Positions 18,988-28,232 of a DNA stretch of 64,000 nucleotides are shown piece by piece. Position numbers and translations under genes: made by a program. Below the pieces are notes generated by a model. It was not told the origin of the DNA. It saw only the letters and a program-made list of their open reading frames with translations, and ran no database searches. How positions within the stretch are numbered: the stretch's first letter is position 1; every line of letters begins with the position of its first letter. The stretch spans positions 98,787 to 162,786 of the forward strand of contig NZ_SMUV01000067.1 of assembly GCF_004358185.1 (NCBI RefSeq), read 5' to 3'. This DNA is from Antarcticimicrobium luteum (GTDB taxonomy: Bacteria; Pseudomonadota; Alphaproteobacteria; Rhodobacterales; Rhodobacteraceae).

Positions 18988-19004
18988 TTGCGAATAATTC
19001 GCAA
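18988..19004. promoter_or_regulatory. Perfect 17-bp palindrome, upstream metal-regulator operator
   Basis: TTGCGAAT-A-ATTCGCAA is a perfect 8-1-8 inverted repeat ending 5 bases before the -35 box of the metal ABC operon. The 7-1-7 core symmetry is typical of Fur-superfamily sites. A Mn-responsive Mur/Fur-type regulator is the best guess given the cargo, but the regulator is not in the window. Confidence 0.7.
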
Positions 19005-19009
19005 TTGCA

Positions 19010-19038
19010 TTGACAGTTCTGAGAATCATTCGCATATT
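19010..19038 (+). promoter_or_regulatory. Sigma-70 promoter of the metal ABC operon
   Basis: A consensus -35 TTGACA (19010-19015), a 17-base spacer and CATATT (19033-19038, four of six) precede the binding-protein gene. The predicted transcript would begin near 19045, about 23 bases before the ATG at 19068, leaving room for the AGGTGGGG ribosome site. Confidence 0.7.
19020..19034. promoter_or_regulatory. Second operator overlapping the -10 region
   Basis: TGAGAATCATTCGCA matches the core of the upstream palindrome (TGCGAATAATTCGCA) at 13 of 15 positions. The two centres are 31 bp apart, about three helical turns. It lies between the -35 and -10 boxes, so a bound repressor would block polymerase. 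A shorter ATTCG-CCA-CGAAT inverted repeat follows at 19036-19048. Confidence 0.65.
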
Positions 19039-19067
19039 CGCCACGAATGACGCAGGTGGGGTTTCAG

Positions 19068-20033
19068 ATGCTTTCCAGACGCAGGGTCGTCGCTCTCGCG
19101 GCCGGGGTTGCGCTCCAGCCGCTGGCAATGCTGCCGGCATCGGCGGCGCAGCCGCTCAAGGTCGTCGCCACCACCGGCATGATCGCCGATGCCGCCCGTC
19201 AGGTCGGCGGCGACCTGGTCGAGGTCCGGGCGTTGATGGGGCCGGGGATCGATCCGCACTCCTACCGCCAGACGCGCAGCGACATCGTGGCGATGACCCG
19301 CGCCGATCTGGTGCTCTGGCATGGGCTTTATCTCGAGGCCCAGATGCAGGCGTTCTTTCAGGCGTTCGGCCGCAAGCGCCCGCTGGTCGCGGTGGCCGAG
19401 GCGCTGCCGCGCGGATTGCTGCGCCACCACGACGATTACGAGGACAAGTTCGACCCGCATATCTGGATGGTGCCCGATCTGTGGAAACACGCGGTGGCCG
19501 AGGTGCAGCGCGCCCTGACCGGGGTCCGCCCCGAGTCGGCAGAAATCTTTGCCGCCAATGCCGCTGCCCATCTTGCCGCGCTCGACCGGCTCTCGGATTA
19601 TGCCGGCAAGACCCTGGCGGGTGTGCCCGAGGCGGCCCGGGTGCTGCTGACCGCGCATGACGCCTTTGGCTATTTCGGCGATGCCTATGGCTTCGAGGTG
19701 CTGGGCATCCAGGGGATTTCCACCGAAAGCGAGGCCGGGCTGAACCGCATCGGCCAGTTGGTCGATCTGCTGGTCGCGCGGGGCATCGGCGCGGTTTTCG
19801 TGGAAAGCTCGGTCTCCGATCGCAATATCCGCGCCCTGATCGAGGGGGCGGGCGCGCGCGGCCACACGGTGCGCATCGGCGGCGAGCTTTACAGCGACGC
19901 AATGGGGCCGGAGGGCAGCTATGAGGGCACCTATATCGGCATGATCGACCATAACGTCACCGTGATCGCCGGGGCGCTGGGCGCCGATGCCCCTGCGCGC
20001 GGCATGGACGGCAAATTGTCGGCGGGGAGCTGA
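19068..20033 (+). CDS. Mn/Zn-type ABC transporter, periplasmic metal-binding protein
   Basis: A 321-residue cluster A-I (TroA/ZnuA-like) solute-binding protein. After a signal peptide (about residues 1-28, with twin Arg MLSRRR but no full Tat motif) it has the four metal-ligand regions: GIDPHSYR (His), FDPHIWMVP (His), VFVESSVSD (Glu) and GMIDHNVTV (Asp). The H-H-E-D set favours Mn or Fe over Zn in characterised homologues. It lacks the His-rich loop of ZnuA; only a short HHDDYED is present. The ATG at 19068 has AGGTGGGG 7 bases upstream. It is first of four tightly spaced transporter genes. Confidence 0.92.
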   Translation: MLSRRRVVALAAGVALQPLAMLPASAAQPLKVVATTGMIADAARQVGGDLVEVRALMGPGIDPHSYRQTRSDIVAMTRADLVLWHGLYLEAQMQAFFQAFGRKRPLVAVAEALPRGLLRHHDDYEDKFDPHIWMVPDLWKHAVAEVQRALTGVRPESAEIFAANAAAHLAALDRLSDYAGKTLAGVPEAARVLLTAHDAFGYFGDAYGFEVLGIQGISTESEAGLNRIGQLVDLLVARGIGAVFVESSVSDRNIRALIEGAGARGHTVRIGGELYSDAMGPEGSYEGTYIGMIDHNVTVIAGALGADAPARGMDGKLSAGS

Positions 20034-20036
20034 GCG

Positions 20037-20843
20037 ATGCTGGAACTTGCCGCGACCCAGGGACAGACCGTTCAGGCCGATACGGAGCTGGCCGCCAGCC
20101 CGCTGGCGATCCGGGGCCTCACCGTCTCCTATGGCGAGAAACCGGCGGTCTTTTCGGTCGACATGACGGTTCCGGCCGGGGCCATGACCGCGATCATCGG
20201 GCCCAACGGGGCCGGCAAATCGACCCTGCTCAAGGCCGCGCTGGGCATTGTCACGCCGCTCTCCGGGCGGGTGCGGGTCTTTGGCAAACCGCTGAAGGAA
20301 CAGCTGGCGCGGGTGGCCTATGTGCCGCAGCGCGCCAGCATAGACTGGGATTTCCCGACCCGGGTGATCGACGTGGTGCTGATGGGGCTCTACCGCGAGT
20401 TGGGGCTGCTGGGCCGGGTACGCCCGCGCCACCGCGACCGCGCGCTCGGGTGCCTGCGCCGGGTCGGGATGGAGGAGTTCGCCGGTCGCCAGATCGGCCA
20501 GCTTTCCGGCGGCCAGCAGCAGCGGGTGTTCCTCGCCCGGGCGCTGGCGCAGGGGGCCGACCTCTATCTGCTGGACGAGCCCTTTGCCGGGGTGGATGCG
20601 GCGACCGAAAAGGCCATCATCGCGGTGCTGAAAGAGTTGAAACAGGCCGGCAAGACCGTGGTGGTGGTGCATCACGACCTGGCCACCGTGACCGATTATT
20701 TCGACCATGTGTTCCTGATCAACACCCGCAAGGTCGCCGAGGGGCCGGTGACCCGGACCTTCACCGTCGAGAACCTGCAGGCGGCCTATGGCGGCCGGCT
20801 GACGCTGGCGCAGCTCGACCAACTGCCGCAATCGGCGGTCTGA
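20037..20843 (+). CDS. Mn/Zn-type ABC transporter, ATP-binding protein
   Basis: A 268-residue ABC ATPase with Walker A GPNGAGKST, Q-loop region VAYVPQRASIDWDFP (the DWDFP stretch is characteristic of the Mn/Zn/Fe chelate subfamily), signature LSGGQQQRVFLARAL, Walker B LYLLDEPF and the H-loop His in VVVVHHDL. It starts 3 bases after the binding-protein gene and ends 3 bases before the first permease, so the four genes form one operon. Confidence 0.95.
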   Translation: MLELAATQGQTVQADTELAASPLAIRGLTVSYGEKPAVFSVDMTVPAGAMTAIIGPNGAGKSTLLKAALGIVTPLSGRVRVFGKPLKEQLARVAYVPQRASIDWDFPTRVIDVVLMGLYRELGLLGRVRPRHRDRALGCLRRVGMEEFAGRQIGQLSGGQQQRVFLARALAQGADLYLLDEPFAGVDAATEKAIIAVLKELKQAGKTVVVVHHDLATVTDYFDHVFLINTRKVAEGPVTRTFTVENLQAAYGGRLTLAQLDQLPQSAV

Positions 20844-20846
20844 GCC

Positions 20847-22052
20847 ATGCTGGCCGACGCGCTGCTGCTGAATCTGGGCTACAACGCCACGCTGGTGGCG
20901 ATCGGGGCCACTCTGCTTGGCATATCGGCGGGGGGAACCGGTACCTTTCTGTTTCTGCGCAAAAGGGCGCTGGTCAGCGATGCGATCTCGCATGCGACGC
21001 TGCCCGGTGTCGGGCTGGCCTTTATCGTGATGGTGGCGCTGGGCGGCGACGGGCGCAACCTGATCGGGCTGCTCGCCGGCTCGGCGGTCTCGGCCTGGGT
21101 CGGTCTGTTGTGCCTGAGCTGGCTGACCCGCCGCACCCGGTTGGCCGAGGACGCCGCGATCGGTGCGGTGCTGTCGGTGTTCTTCGGTTTCGGCATTGTG
21201 CTGCTGACCGTGATCCAGACCATGGGGTCGGGGCGGCAGGCGGGGCTGGAAAGCTTTCTGCTGGGCGCGACGGCGGGCATGTTGCGCGCCGATGCGCTGG
21301 TGATCGCACTGGGCGGGGCGCTGGCGCTGGCGCTGATCGTGCTGCTGCGCCGGCCGCTGACGCTGGTCGCCTTCGATCCCGACTATGCCACCGCGCGCGG
21401 GCTGCCGGTGCACCGGCTCGACCTGGCGTTGATGGGGCTGGTAATGGCGGTGACCGTGGTCGGGCTCAAGATCGTCGGGCTGATCCTGATCGTGGCGCTG
21501 CTGATCATCCCGCCGGTGGCGGCGCGGTTCTGGACCGAGCGGGCGGGGACCGTGGCGCTGCTCGCCGGCCTGTTCGGCGGCCTCTCGGGCTATGTCGGCG
21601 CGGCGGTCTCGGCGGCGGCGCCGGGCCTGCCCACCGGGCCGATCATCGTGCTGGTGAGCTTTGCGATCTTTGCGCTGTCGCTGCTGTTCGCGCCGGGGCG
21701 CGGGGTGCTGGCGGCGCTGCTGCGCCATCTGCGCTATCGCCGGCGGGTGCATCTGCGTCAGGGGCTGCTGGCGCTGGCCCAGGACCAGCCGATCTATGAG
21801 CGTCTGACCCTGCGGCTGCTGGCCCGCGCCGGGCTGGCGCGGCCGGACGGCGTACCGACGGGGGCGGGCCGGGCGCGCGCCGCCAAGGCGCTGCGCGACG
21901 AGGCGCGCTGGGCGGATTTGCGCGCTGACCCCGAGCATGAGGCGGCCGCCGCCCTCTATGACGGGCTGCGCGACATCGAAACCGTGCTGACCCGCGACCA
22001 GATCGCCGAGATCGACCGCCGCCTGGGTGGCCCGCAGGAGGTGACGCCATGA
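20847..22052 (+). CDS. Metal ABC transporter permease with C-terminal cytoplasmic extension
   Basis: A 401-residue ABC-3 family permease with about eight to nine membrane helices (residues about 10-290). The permease signature is visible as SDAISHATLPGVGLAF, and the core ends with GPIIVLVSFAIFALSLLFAPGRG. A hydrophilic tail of about 110 residues follows (rich in Arg, Ala and Glu, with RDQIAEIDRRLGG near the end). Such tails occur in TroC/MntC-type permeases and can resemble a winged helix, perhaps a regulatory module. The last four bases overlap the second permease gene (ATGA). Confidence 0.93.
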   Translation: MLADALLLNLGYNATLVAIGATLLGISAGGTGTFLFLRKRALVSDAISHATLPGVGLAFIVMVALGGDGRNLIGLLAGSAVSAWVGLLCLSWLTRRTRLAEDAAIGAVLSVFFGFGIVLLTVIQTMGSGRQAGLESFLLGATAGMLRADALVIALGGALALALIVLLRRPLTLVAFDPDYATARGLPVHRLDLALMGLVMAVTVVGLKIVGLILIVALLIIPPVAARFWTERAGTVALLAGLFGGLSGYVGAAVSAAAPGLPTGPIIVLVSFAIFALSLLFAPGRGVLAALLRHLRYRRRVHLRQGLLALAQDQPIYERLTLRLLARAGLARPDGVPTGAGRARAAKALRDEARWADLRADPEHEAAAALYDGLRDIETVLTRDQIAEIDRRLGGPQEVTP

Positions 22053-22978
22053 GTGGCGCGGAGTTCGTCCCGCTGTCGCTGACGCCGATGCTGATCGGCA
22101 CCTGCGCCGCCGTGGCCTGCGCGCTGCCGGGCAATTTCCTGGTGCTGCGGCGCCAGGCGCTGATCGGCGATGCGATCAGCCACGTGGTGCTGCCGGGTAT
22201 CGTCGTCGCCTTTCTGCTGACCGGCGCGATCGCCGCCTGGCCGATGATGCTGGGCGCGGGCGGCGCGGCGGTGCTGGCGGTGGCGCTGATCGAGGCGATC
22301 CGCCGGCTGGGCCGGATCGAGCCAGGCGCGGCGATGGGGGTGGTGTTCACCTCGATGTTCGCCGGGGGCGTGCTGCTGCTGGAGCAATCGGACACCTCCA
22401 GCGTGCATCTGGACGTGCAGCACGCGCTTTATGGCAATCTGGAAAGCCTGATCTGGCTGGACGCGACCGGCTGGGCCTCGCTGCTCGACCCCGAGGCGCT
22501 GGGCGCCCTGCCGCCGGAACTGATCCGGATGGCTGTCACGCTGCTGGTGGTCATCGGTTTTACCTGGCTGCTCTGGCGGCCGCTGAAACTCTCGACCTTT
22601 GACGAGGGGTTCGCGCGCACGCTGGGGATGCGCACCGGTCTGCTGGGGCTGGCGCTGGTCATCGTCGCGGCGGTGGCCGCCGTCGCCGCCTTTGACGCCG
22701 TGGGCTCGATCATCGTGATCGCCATGTTCATCTGCCCGCCCGCCGCCGCGCGGCTGATGACCGACCGGCTGGAGCATCAGGTGGGCTGGAGCGTCGCCTT
22801 CGCCGTGCTCTCGGCGGTGCTGGGCTATGTTCTGGCGGGCTACGGGCCGCTCTGGCTGGGGGCGCAGGACGCGGTGAGCGCGGCGGGGATGATCGCCACC
22901 GTCTCGGGCGTGATCCTGGCGCTGGCGGCCCGCTTCGGTCCCTGCCGCAGCCGCACCGGCGCCCCGCAGGAAATCTAG
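22049..22978 (+). CDS. Metal ABC transporter, second permease
   Basis: A 309-residue ABC-3 family permease with about eight helices and the GDAISHVVLPGIVVAF signature. It lacks the cytoplasmic tail of its partner. Two different permease subunits indicate a TroCD/MntCD-like heterodimeric channel. It overlaps the preceding gene by four bases and is the last gene of the operon; a 157-base hairpin-rich gap follows. Confidence 0.93.
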   Translation: MSGAEFVPLSLTPMLIGTCAAVACALPGNFLVLRRQALIGDAISHVVLPGIVVAFLLTGAIAAWPMMLGAGGAAVLAVALIEAIRRLGRIEPGAAMGVVFTSMFAGGVLLLEQSDTSSVHLDVQHALYGNLESLIWLDATGWASLLDPEALGALPPELIRMAVTLLVVIGFTWLLWRPLKLSTFDEGFARTLGMRTGLLGLALVIVAAVAAVAAFDAVGSIIVIAMFICPPAAARLMTDRLEHQVGWSVAFAVLSAVLGYVLAGYGPLWLGAQDAVSAAGMIATVSGVILALAARFGPCRSRTGAPQEI

Positions 22979-23002
22979 GGACAGCCACTAAAGCTCCGTA
23001 CT

Positions 23003-23071
23003 GCCCGGCCGCTGGCCGGGCTGCGCCCGCCTGCCCCTCGGCAGGCGCGGCCGGTCTCGTTTCCGACCGGC
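23003..23071. repeat. Cluster of three successive perfect hairpins
   Basis: Three stem-loops stand one after another between the metal transporter and mutL: 23003-23010 with 23014-23021 (GCCCGGCC, 3-base loop), 23028-23035 with 23040-23047 (CGCCTGCC, 4-base loop) and 23050-23056 with 23065-23071 (GCCGGTC, 8-base loop). None is followed by a T-run, so they are not classic terminators; they may stabilise the mRNA end or be a REP-like element. Confidence 0.65.
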
Positions 23072-23135
23072 TTGTGGCCGCAGCCCGCATCATCCGTCTG
23101 GCAGAATCGCCCGCCGCCATGCTAGATCTGGCGTT

Positions 23136-25031
23136 ATGGGATACCAGAACCGCAATATCGGCGACGACCGCCCGGTGATCCGACAACTTGACGAGGCCGC
23201 GATCAACCGGATCGCGGCGGGCGAGGTGGTCGAACGCCCCGCCTCGGCGGTCAAGGAACTGGTAGAAAACGCCATCGACGCCGGGGCCACCCGCATCACC
23301 GTCGAGATCGCTGATGGTGGCAAGACCCTGATCCGCGTCACCGATGACGGCTGCGGCATCGCGCCCGGCGACCTGCCGCTGGCGCTGTCGCGCCATGCCA
23401 CCTCCAAGATCGACGGCTCGGACCTGCTGAACATCCACACCTTCGGCTTCCGGGGCGAGGCGCTGCCCTCGCTGGGGGCGGTGGGGCGGCTGAGCATCAC
23501 CAGCCGCGCGCCGGGCGAGGAGGCGGCGACCATCCGTGTCGCCGGTGGCAGGATGGAGCCTGTGCGCCCCGCCGCGCTGCGCGCCGGCACGGTGGTGGAG
23601 CTGCGTGATCTGTTCTTCGCAACCCCTGCGCGGCTCAAATTCATGCGCTCGGACCGGGCCGAGACCCAGGCGATTTCCGACGTGGTCAAGCGCCTCGCCA
23701 TGGCCGAGCCCTCTGTCGGTCTCACCCTCCGCGACGTTTCCGGCGGCGGCGAGGGGCGGCTGACCTTCAGGGCGGACGCCGAAACCGGTGACCTGTTCGG
23801 TGCGCTGGAGGCGCGGCTGGCCCGCGTCATGGGGCGCGAGTTCACCGAAAACGCCCTGCCCATCGACGCCACCCGCGAGGGCATCCGCCTGTTCGGTTAT
23901 GCCGCGCTGCCGACCTATTCGCGCGGCGCCGCGGTGGCGCAATACCTTTTCGTCAATGCCCGGCCGGTGCGCGACCGGATGCTGACCGGGGCGCTGCGCG
24001 CGGCCTATTTCGATTTTCTCAGCCGCGACCGGCATCCGGCCGCCGCGCTGTTCCTCGATTGCGACCCGCAACTGGTTGACGTCAACGTGCACCCGGCCAA
24101 ATCCGAGGTGCGGTTCCGCGATCCCGGCCTGCCGCGTGGGCTGATCGTCTCGGCGCTGCGCCATGCGCTGGCCGAGGCCGGGCACCGCGCCTCATCGACG
24201 GTGGCCACCGCGACGCTGGGAGCGATGCGTCCCGAACCCCCCGGCGCGCCGCCGCGCGTCTATCAGATGGACCGCCCCTCGCCGGGCGCGCGCATGGCCG
24301 CCTATCTGGCGCAGGCCCCGATGCAGCCCGCGCCGGCCTATGGCGAACGTCCCGCACCCGATCCGGGCTTTGCCGAGCTTTCCACGGCCTACAGCGGCCG
24401 GGTGGTCGAGGAACCGGAGGAAGGTCCGGCCCCCGAAACCGCCGCCGAATCCCTGCCGCTGGGTGCGGCGCGCGGGCAGGTGCATGAAAACTACATCATC
24501 GCCCAGACCGAAACCGGCATGGTGATCGTCGATCAGCACGCCGCGCATGAGCGGCTGGTCTATGAGAGGCTCAAGAAACAGATGGCCGAAACCGGCGTCG
24601 CCGCCCAGGCACTGCTGATCCCCGAGATCGTGGAGCTGTCCGCTGGCGATTGCGCCCGGCTGCTGGCGGTGGCCGAGGATCTTGCCCAACTGGGCCTCGG
24701 CATCGAACCTTTCGGCGGAACGGCCGTCGCCGTGCGCGAAACCCCCGCCATCCTGGGCGAGGTCAATGCCGGCGCGATGCTGCGCGACATCCTTGACGAG
24801 CTTGACGACCAGGGCGAAAGCCAGCTTGTCCAGGCCCGGATCGAGGCGATCCTGTCCCGCGTGGCCTGCCACGGGTCCATCCGCTCTGGCCGCCGCATGC
24901 GCGCCGAGGAGATGAACGCGCTGCTGCGCGAGATGGAGGCGACGCCGCATTCCGGCCAGTGCAACCACGGGCGGCCGACCTATGTCGAGCTGAAGCTTTC
25001 GGATATCGAGCGGCTGTTCGGGCGCAGCTGA
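23136..25031 (+). CDS. mutL: DNA mismatch repair protein MutL, endonuclease type
   Basis: A 631-residue MutL with the GHKL ATPase motifs ([33 protein letters not shown]), a variable Pro/Ala-rich linker (about residues 365-445) and the C-terminal dimerisation domain. The nicking-endonuclease motif [12 protein letters not shown] and a C-terminal CNHGRP motif are present, so this MutL should cut DNA itself, as expected for bacteria without MutH. The ATG at 23136 puts the first ATPase motif at the usual distance. Confidence 0.97.
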   Translation: MGYQNRNIGDDRPVIRQLDEAAINRIAAGEVVERPASAVKELVENAIDAGATRITVEIADGGKTLIRVTDDGCGIAPGDLPLALSRHATSKIDGSDLLNIHTFGFRGEALPSLGAVGRLSITSRAPGEEAATIRVAGGRMEPVRPAALRAGTVVELRDLFFATPARLKFMRSDRAETQAISDVVKRLAMAEPSVGLTLRDVSGGGEGRLTFRADAETGDLFGALEARLARVMGREFTENALPIDATREGIRLFGYAALPTYSRGAAVAQYLFVNARPVRDRMLTGALRAAYFDFLSRDRHPAAALFLDCDPQLVDVNVHPAKSEVRFRDPGLPRGLIVSALRHALAEAGHRASSTVATATLGAMRPEPPGAPPRVYQMDRPSPGARMAAYLAQAPMQPAPAYGERPAPDPGFAELSTAYSGRVVEEPEEGPAPETAAESLPLGAARGQVHENYIIAQTETGMVIVDQHAAHERLVYERLKKQMAETGVAAQALLIPEIVELSAGDCARLLAVAEDLAQLGLGIEPFGGTAVAVRETPAILGEVNAGAMLRDILDELDDQGESQLVQARIEAILSRVACHGSIRSGRRMRAEEMNALLREMEATPHSGQCNHGRPTYVELKLSDIERLFGRS

Positions 25032-25116
25032 CCCAGGCCCGCGGGCTTGCCTTTTCCGGCCGTGTGGGTCAACTGGAACGGGAAAGAACTAAACAGGAAC
25101 AGGGGCTCTGGCCGAG

Positions 25117-26553
25117 ATGACAGTGGATGACGTTCTGAACGCGATACGGGCCATCCCGCCGCAACAGTTGCTGACCTGGGCGACGGTGGCGCTGTCGCTT
25201 CTCGTGCTGGCGCTGCTGCTGCGCTCGATGGCCCTGCGCCGCATGGTGGGCGCGCTGCGCCCGCTGGAGGAAGAGGCCCGGACCCTGCGCGAGGATCTGA
25301 TCGAACAGCGCGCCCAGGCCGGGCGCATCCCCGAGCTGGTGCAGTCGATCGAGGATCTGCGCCGCCTGCACGGCGACGAGCAGCAGTTGCGAATCACCGC
25401 CGAGACCGAGCTGAAGACGCTGAAATCCGAACACGCCGCCCGGCTGGAGGAGCTGCGCGGCATGAAAAAGGAGATCGAGGATCGCTTCTCGGTCCTCGCC
25501 TCCGGGGTGCTGCAACAGAACTCCGAATCCTTTCTGAAACTCGCCTCCGAACGGTTCAAATCGCATGAGCTGACCGCCAGCGAGGATCTGGAAAAGCGCA
25601 AGACGGCGATCGAGAATCTGGTCAAGCCGCTGAACGAGAAACTCACCGTCTTCGACACCCGGATCAAGGAAATCGAAAAGGCCCGCAACGACGCCTATGG
25701 CGCGATCCGCGAACAGGTGCGGCAACTGGCCGAGGGGCAGGCCAGCCTGGGCACCGAGACGCGCAAGCTGGTGCAGGCGCTGCGCGCGCCCAAGACCCGC
25801 GGCCGCTGGGGTGAGATGCAACTGCGCCAGGTGTTCGACATGGCCGGCATGGCCGAGAACGTCGATTACACGCTGGAGCATCACATGGACACCGACGACG
25901 GTGCCCGCCGCCCCGACGCCATCGTCCGGATCCCCGGCGGCAAGAGCATCGTGATCGACGCCAAGACCCCGCTGGAGGCCTATCTCGACGCGCTGGAATG
26001 CGAAACGCCGGAACAGCAGCAACACCACCTCTCCCGCCACGCCGCCCAGGTGCGCCAGCATGTGAAGCTGCTGTCGTCCAAGGCCTATCAGGACCAGATC
26101 CCGACCACGCCGGACTTTGTGGTGATGTTCATCCCCGGCGAAACCTTCGTCTCGGCGGCGGTGGAGGCGGACGCCGCGCTGATCGAATACGCCTTTGAAC
26201 GCAAGGTGCTGATCGCCACGCCGACCACGCTGATGGCGCTGGTCAAGGCGATCGCCTATGGATGGCAGCAGGAGAAGATGGCCGAGAACGCGGTCGAGGT
26301 GCAGAAGGTGGCGAAAGAGCTTTACGACCGGCTCAACACCTTCGGCGGCCATCTGGACGCGGTGGGCAAGGGGCTGAACCGCTCGGTCGATCACTACAAC
26401 AAGGCGGTCGCCTCGATGGAAAGCAGGGTTCTGCCGTCCGCCCGCAAGTTCGAATCGATGGGCGTGGTCACCCAGGGCTCGGAGATCGAAACGCCCAGTA
26501 TCGTCGAAAGTCAGGCACGCGGCTTTGCCGCCCTGACCGACGACCGCGAATAA
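25117..26553 (+). CDS. rmuC: DNA recombination protein RmuC-like
   Basis: A 478-residue protein with an N-terminal membrane segment (LTWATVALSLLVLALLL, about residues 11-28), a long coiled coil (about 30-200, rich in Glu, Arg and Leu heptads) and the RmuC domain with VIDAKTPLEAYLDA and FVVMFIPGE, which resembles a restriction-nuclease-like fold. RmuC limits inversions and rearrangements at short inverted repeats in E. coli; the biochemical activity is unproven. It follows mutL by 85 bases, which groups two genome-stability genes. Confidence 0.94.
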   Translation: MTVDDVLNAIRAIPPQQLLTWATVALSLLVLALLLRSMALRRMVGALRPLEEEARTLREDLIEQRAQAGRIPELVQSIEDLRRLHGDEQQLRITAETELKTLKSEHAARLEELRGMKKEIEDRFSVLASGVLQQNSESFLKLASERFKSHELTASEDLEKRKTAIENLVKPLNEKLTVFDTRIKEIEKARNDAYGAIREQVRQLAEGQASLGTETRKLVQALRAPKTRGRWGEMQLRQVFDMAGMAENVDYTLEHHMDTDDGARRPDAIVRIPGGKSIVIDAKTPLEAYLDALECETPEQQQHHLSRHAAQVRQHVKLLSSKAYQDQIPTTPDFVVMFIPGETFVSAAVEADAALIEYAFERKVLIATPTTLMALVKAIAYGWQQEKMAENAVEVQKVAKELYDRLNTFGGHLDAVGKGLNRSVDHYNKAVASMESRVLPSARKFESMGVVTQGSEIETPSIVESQARGFAALTDDRE

Positions 26554-26565
26554 GGCGAGCCGGGG

Positions 26566-27864
26566 GTGCGGTTGCCCGCCGTCACCGCGGCGCTGTTCCG
26601 TCAGGCCGAACTGAGGGCCGAGGGGCTGGTCGGGCTGCTGCGGATGATCGCGGTTCTGGCGCTTCTGCTGTCCTCCGTGCTGGCCACCCGGGAGGCTGTC
26701 GCTCACGAAGGCTCGGAGGTGATGGCGCGGCAGTGGTTCTATGCCGGGACCATGATGGCCGGTTATTTCACCCTCGGTGCGCTGGCCTGGTGGGGGTACC
26801 GGCGCGGCTGGCTGCGGATCTGGATGATCTGGCCCGCCGCGGCCGCCGACTGCCTGTTCTTTCTCTACGGTGTGTGGATGAGCATGGTGAACATCGGCCT
26901 GCCGGGGGGCCATGCCTTTGTCTTTCCCGCCGTCTGGCTGGCGCCGGTGGTGCTGGCCTTTGGCGTGCTGCGGTTCAATCCGGGCATCCAGGCGTTCATC
27001 GCGGCGCTGACGGTGGGCGGCCTCGCCCTGCTGATCGGCCTGCCGCCGGGCGAGGGATTCGCGCCGCGCTCCGGGGCGGCGGCGATCTTTCTCTCCTTTC
27101 CGCCCAACGCGATGCGGGTGGCGATGCTGGGGCTGGCCGGCGCGGTTCTGGTGGTGGCGGCGGTGCGCACCAGGCGGCTGTTGCTGCGCTCGATCACCGA
27201 GGCGCAGAACGCCGCCAACCTCACCCGCTACCTGCCGGGGCAACTGGCTCCGCGCCTGGCCGCCGGCGGTCTGGACGAGCTGCGCCGCGGAGGCTGGAAG
27301 CAGGCCGGCGTGCTGTTCATCGACCTGCGCGGCTTTACCCGGCTGTCGCAGGGAATGACGGCGCAGGAGCTGGCGGATTTCGCCACCGAATACCGCCGCC
27401 GCATCACGGCTGCGGCGCAGCAGACCGGCGGTATCGTCGACAAGTTCATGGGCGACGCGGCGATGATCGTGTTCGAAGAGGGCGGCGATCGCGCCGCCGC
27501 CGCCCGCGCCTGTGTCGACTGCGCCTTCCGCCTGCGCACCAGCGTCGCCGACTGGTCCGGGGTCCGCGTCGCCGCCGGTGCGCCGCCGCTGCGGGCCGGC
27601 ATCGGGTTGCACTGGGGCGCGGTGTTCAGCGGCGTGGTGGGCACCAGCGACCGGCTGGAATATTCGGTCTTCGGCGACACCGTGAACATCGCCGCCCGGC
27701 TGGAAGAGGAAACCAAGCGGCTGGAGGCGGATATCCTCGCCTCCCGCGATATCCTGGCGCTCGCCGGACAGGGCAGCGACGGTGCGCCCTGGGACATCTC
27801 CGCCGAAACCGAACTGCGCGGCCGCGACGGCGTTCTGCATCTGGGCGGAGTTCGGCGGAGCTAG
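26566..27864 (+). CDS. Membrane-bound class III adenylate/guanylate cyclase
   Basis: A 432-residue protein with about six membrane helices (residues about 20-195), then a class III cyclase catalytic domain (about 235-400). Metal-binding aspartates appear in LFIDLRGFTRLS and KFMGDAAMIVF. VFGDTVNIAARLEE is the conserved region containing the Asn and Arg transition-state residues. It would make cAMP or cGMP, with the membrane part as sensor. The GTG at 26566 follows AAGGCGAG. It is 12 bases after rmuC but functionally separate. Confidence 0.9.
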   Translation: MRLPAVTAALFRQAELRAEGLVGLLRMIAVLALLLSSVLATREAVAHEGSEVMARQWFYAGTMMAGYFTLGALAWWGYRRGWLRIWMIWPAAAADCLFFLYGVWMSMVNIGLPGGHAFVFPAVWLAPVVLAFGVLRFNPGIQAFIAALTVGGLALLIGLPPGEGFAPRSGAAAIFLSFPPNAMRVAMLGLAGAVLVVAAVRTRRLLLRSITEAQNAANLTRYLPGQLAPRLAAGGLDELRRGGWKQAGVLFIDLRGFTRLSQGMTAQELADFATEYRRRITAAAQQTGGIVDKFMGDAAMIVFEEGGDRAAAARACVDCAFRLRTSVADWSGVRVAAGAPPLRAGIGLHWGAVFSGVVGTSDRLEYSVFGDTVNIAARLEEETKRLEADILASRDILALAGQGSDGAPWDISAETELRGRDGVLHLGGVRRS

Positions 27865-27941
27865 AGCGGGCCTCCGAAAACGAGGCAGAAGGCAGCCCCC
27901 TCCGAGCCTATTCCCCCTGCGCGGGATCAAGGCCGCAGGCC

Positions 27942-28083
27942 GCCGCGCAAGCGCCGGACCGTCCCCGCGGTCAGGCGCTTGGTCGATGTAGGCGCATCGT
28001 TCAGATGTCGTCCGGACTTGGCCACCATAAAGCGCGCCGATCGGCGGTTGCTGCGCCAGACCACGGTCCGGCGCTTGCACGGC
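27942..28083. repeat. 142-bp non-coding element with 21-bp terminal inverted repeats
   Basis: The ends 27942-27962 and 28063-28083 are inverted copies at 20 of 21 positions (16 perfect: GCAAGCGCCGGACCGT). The interior carries a 90-base block (27991-28080) that aligns without gaps to 53561-53650. No transposase and no clear target-site duplication are seen, so it resembles a miniature inverted-repeat element or a structured RNA. It sits in the 368-base gap between the cyclase and DUF3775 genes; the remainder of that gap (27865-27941 and 28084-28232) shows nothing else I can name. Confidence 0.6.
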
Positions 28084-28232
28084 TTGCTCTGTGGGGTAAA
28101 CGGTGGGACCGTCAGGCCGGTTCGGATTCTATGGACCACGTTCCAGCCCGCCCGGTTTGCGCAGGATCAAAGACCGCACCCCGCGCGCCGCTATCAGATG
28201 ATCCGATCAACGCGAACAGAAGGACGACGAAA

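Noticed and set aside
18910..19140. An N-terminal extension of deoC up to 19140
   Set aside because: It would run through the metal transporter promoter and operators, has no DeoC similarity, and starts inside the divergent gene.
19026..21938. A 970-codon open frame on the minus strand through the metal transporter
   Set aside because: It is antisense to three ABC transporter genes with clear motifs. The composition is that of a GC-rich shadow frame.
25069..28080. A 1003-codon open frame on the minus strand through rmuC and the cyclase
   Set aside because: It is antisense to two well-supported genes. Long antisense frames are expected at this GC content, and its His/Gln/Arg-rich translation is typical of such shadows.
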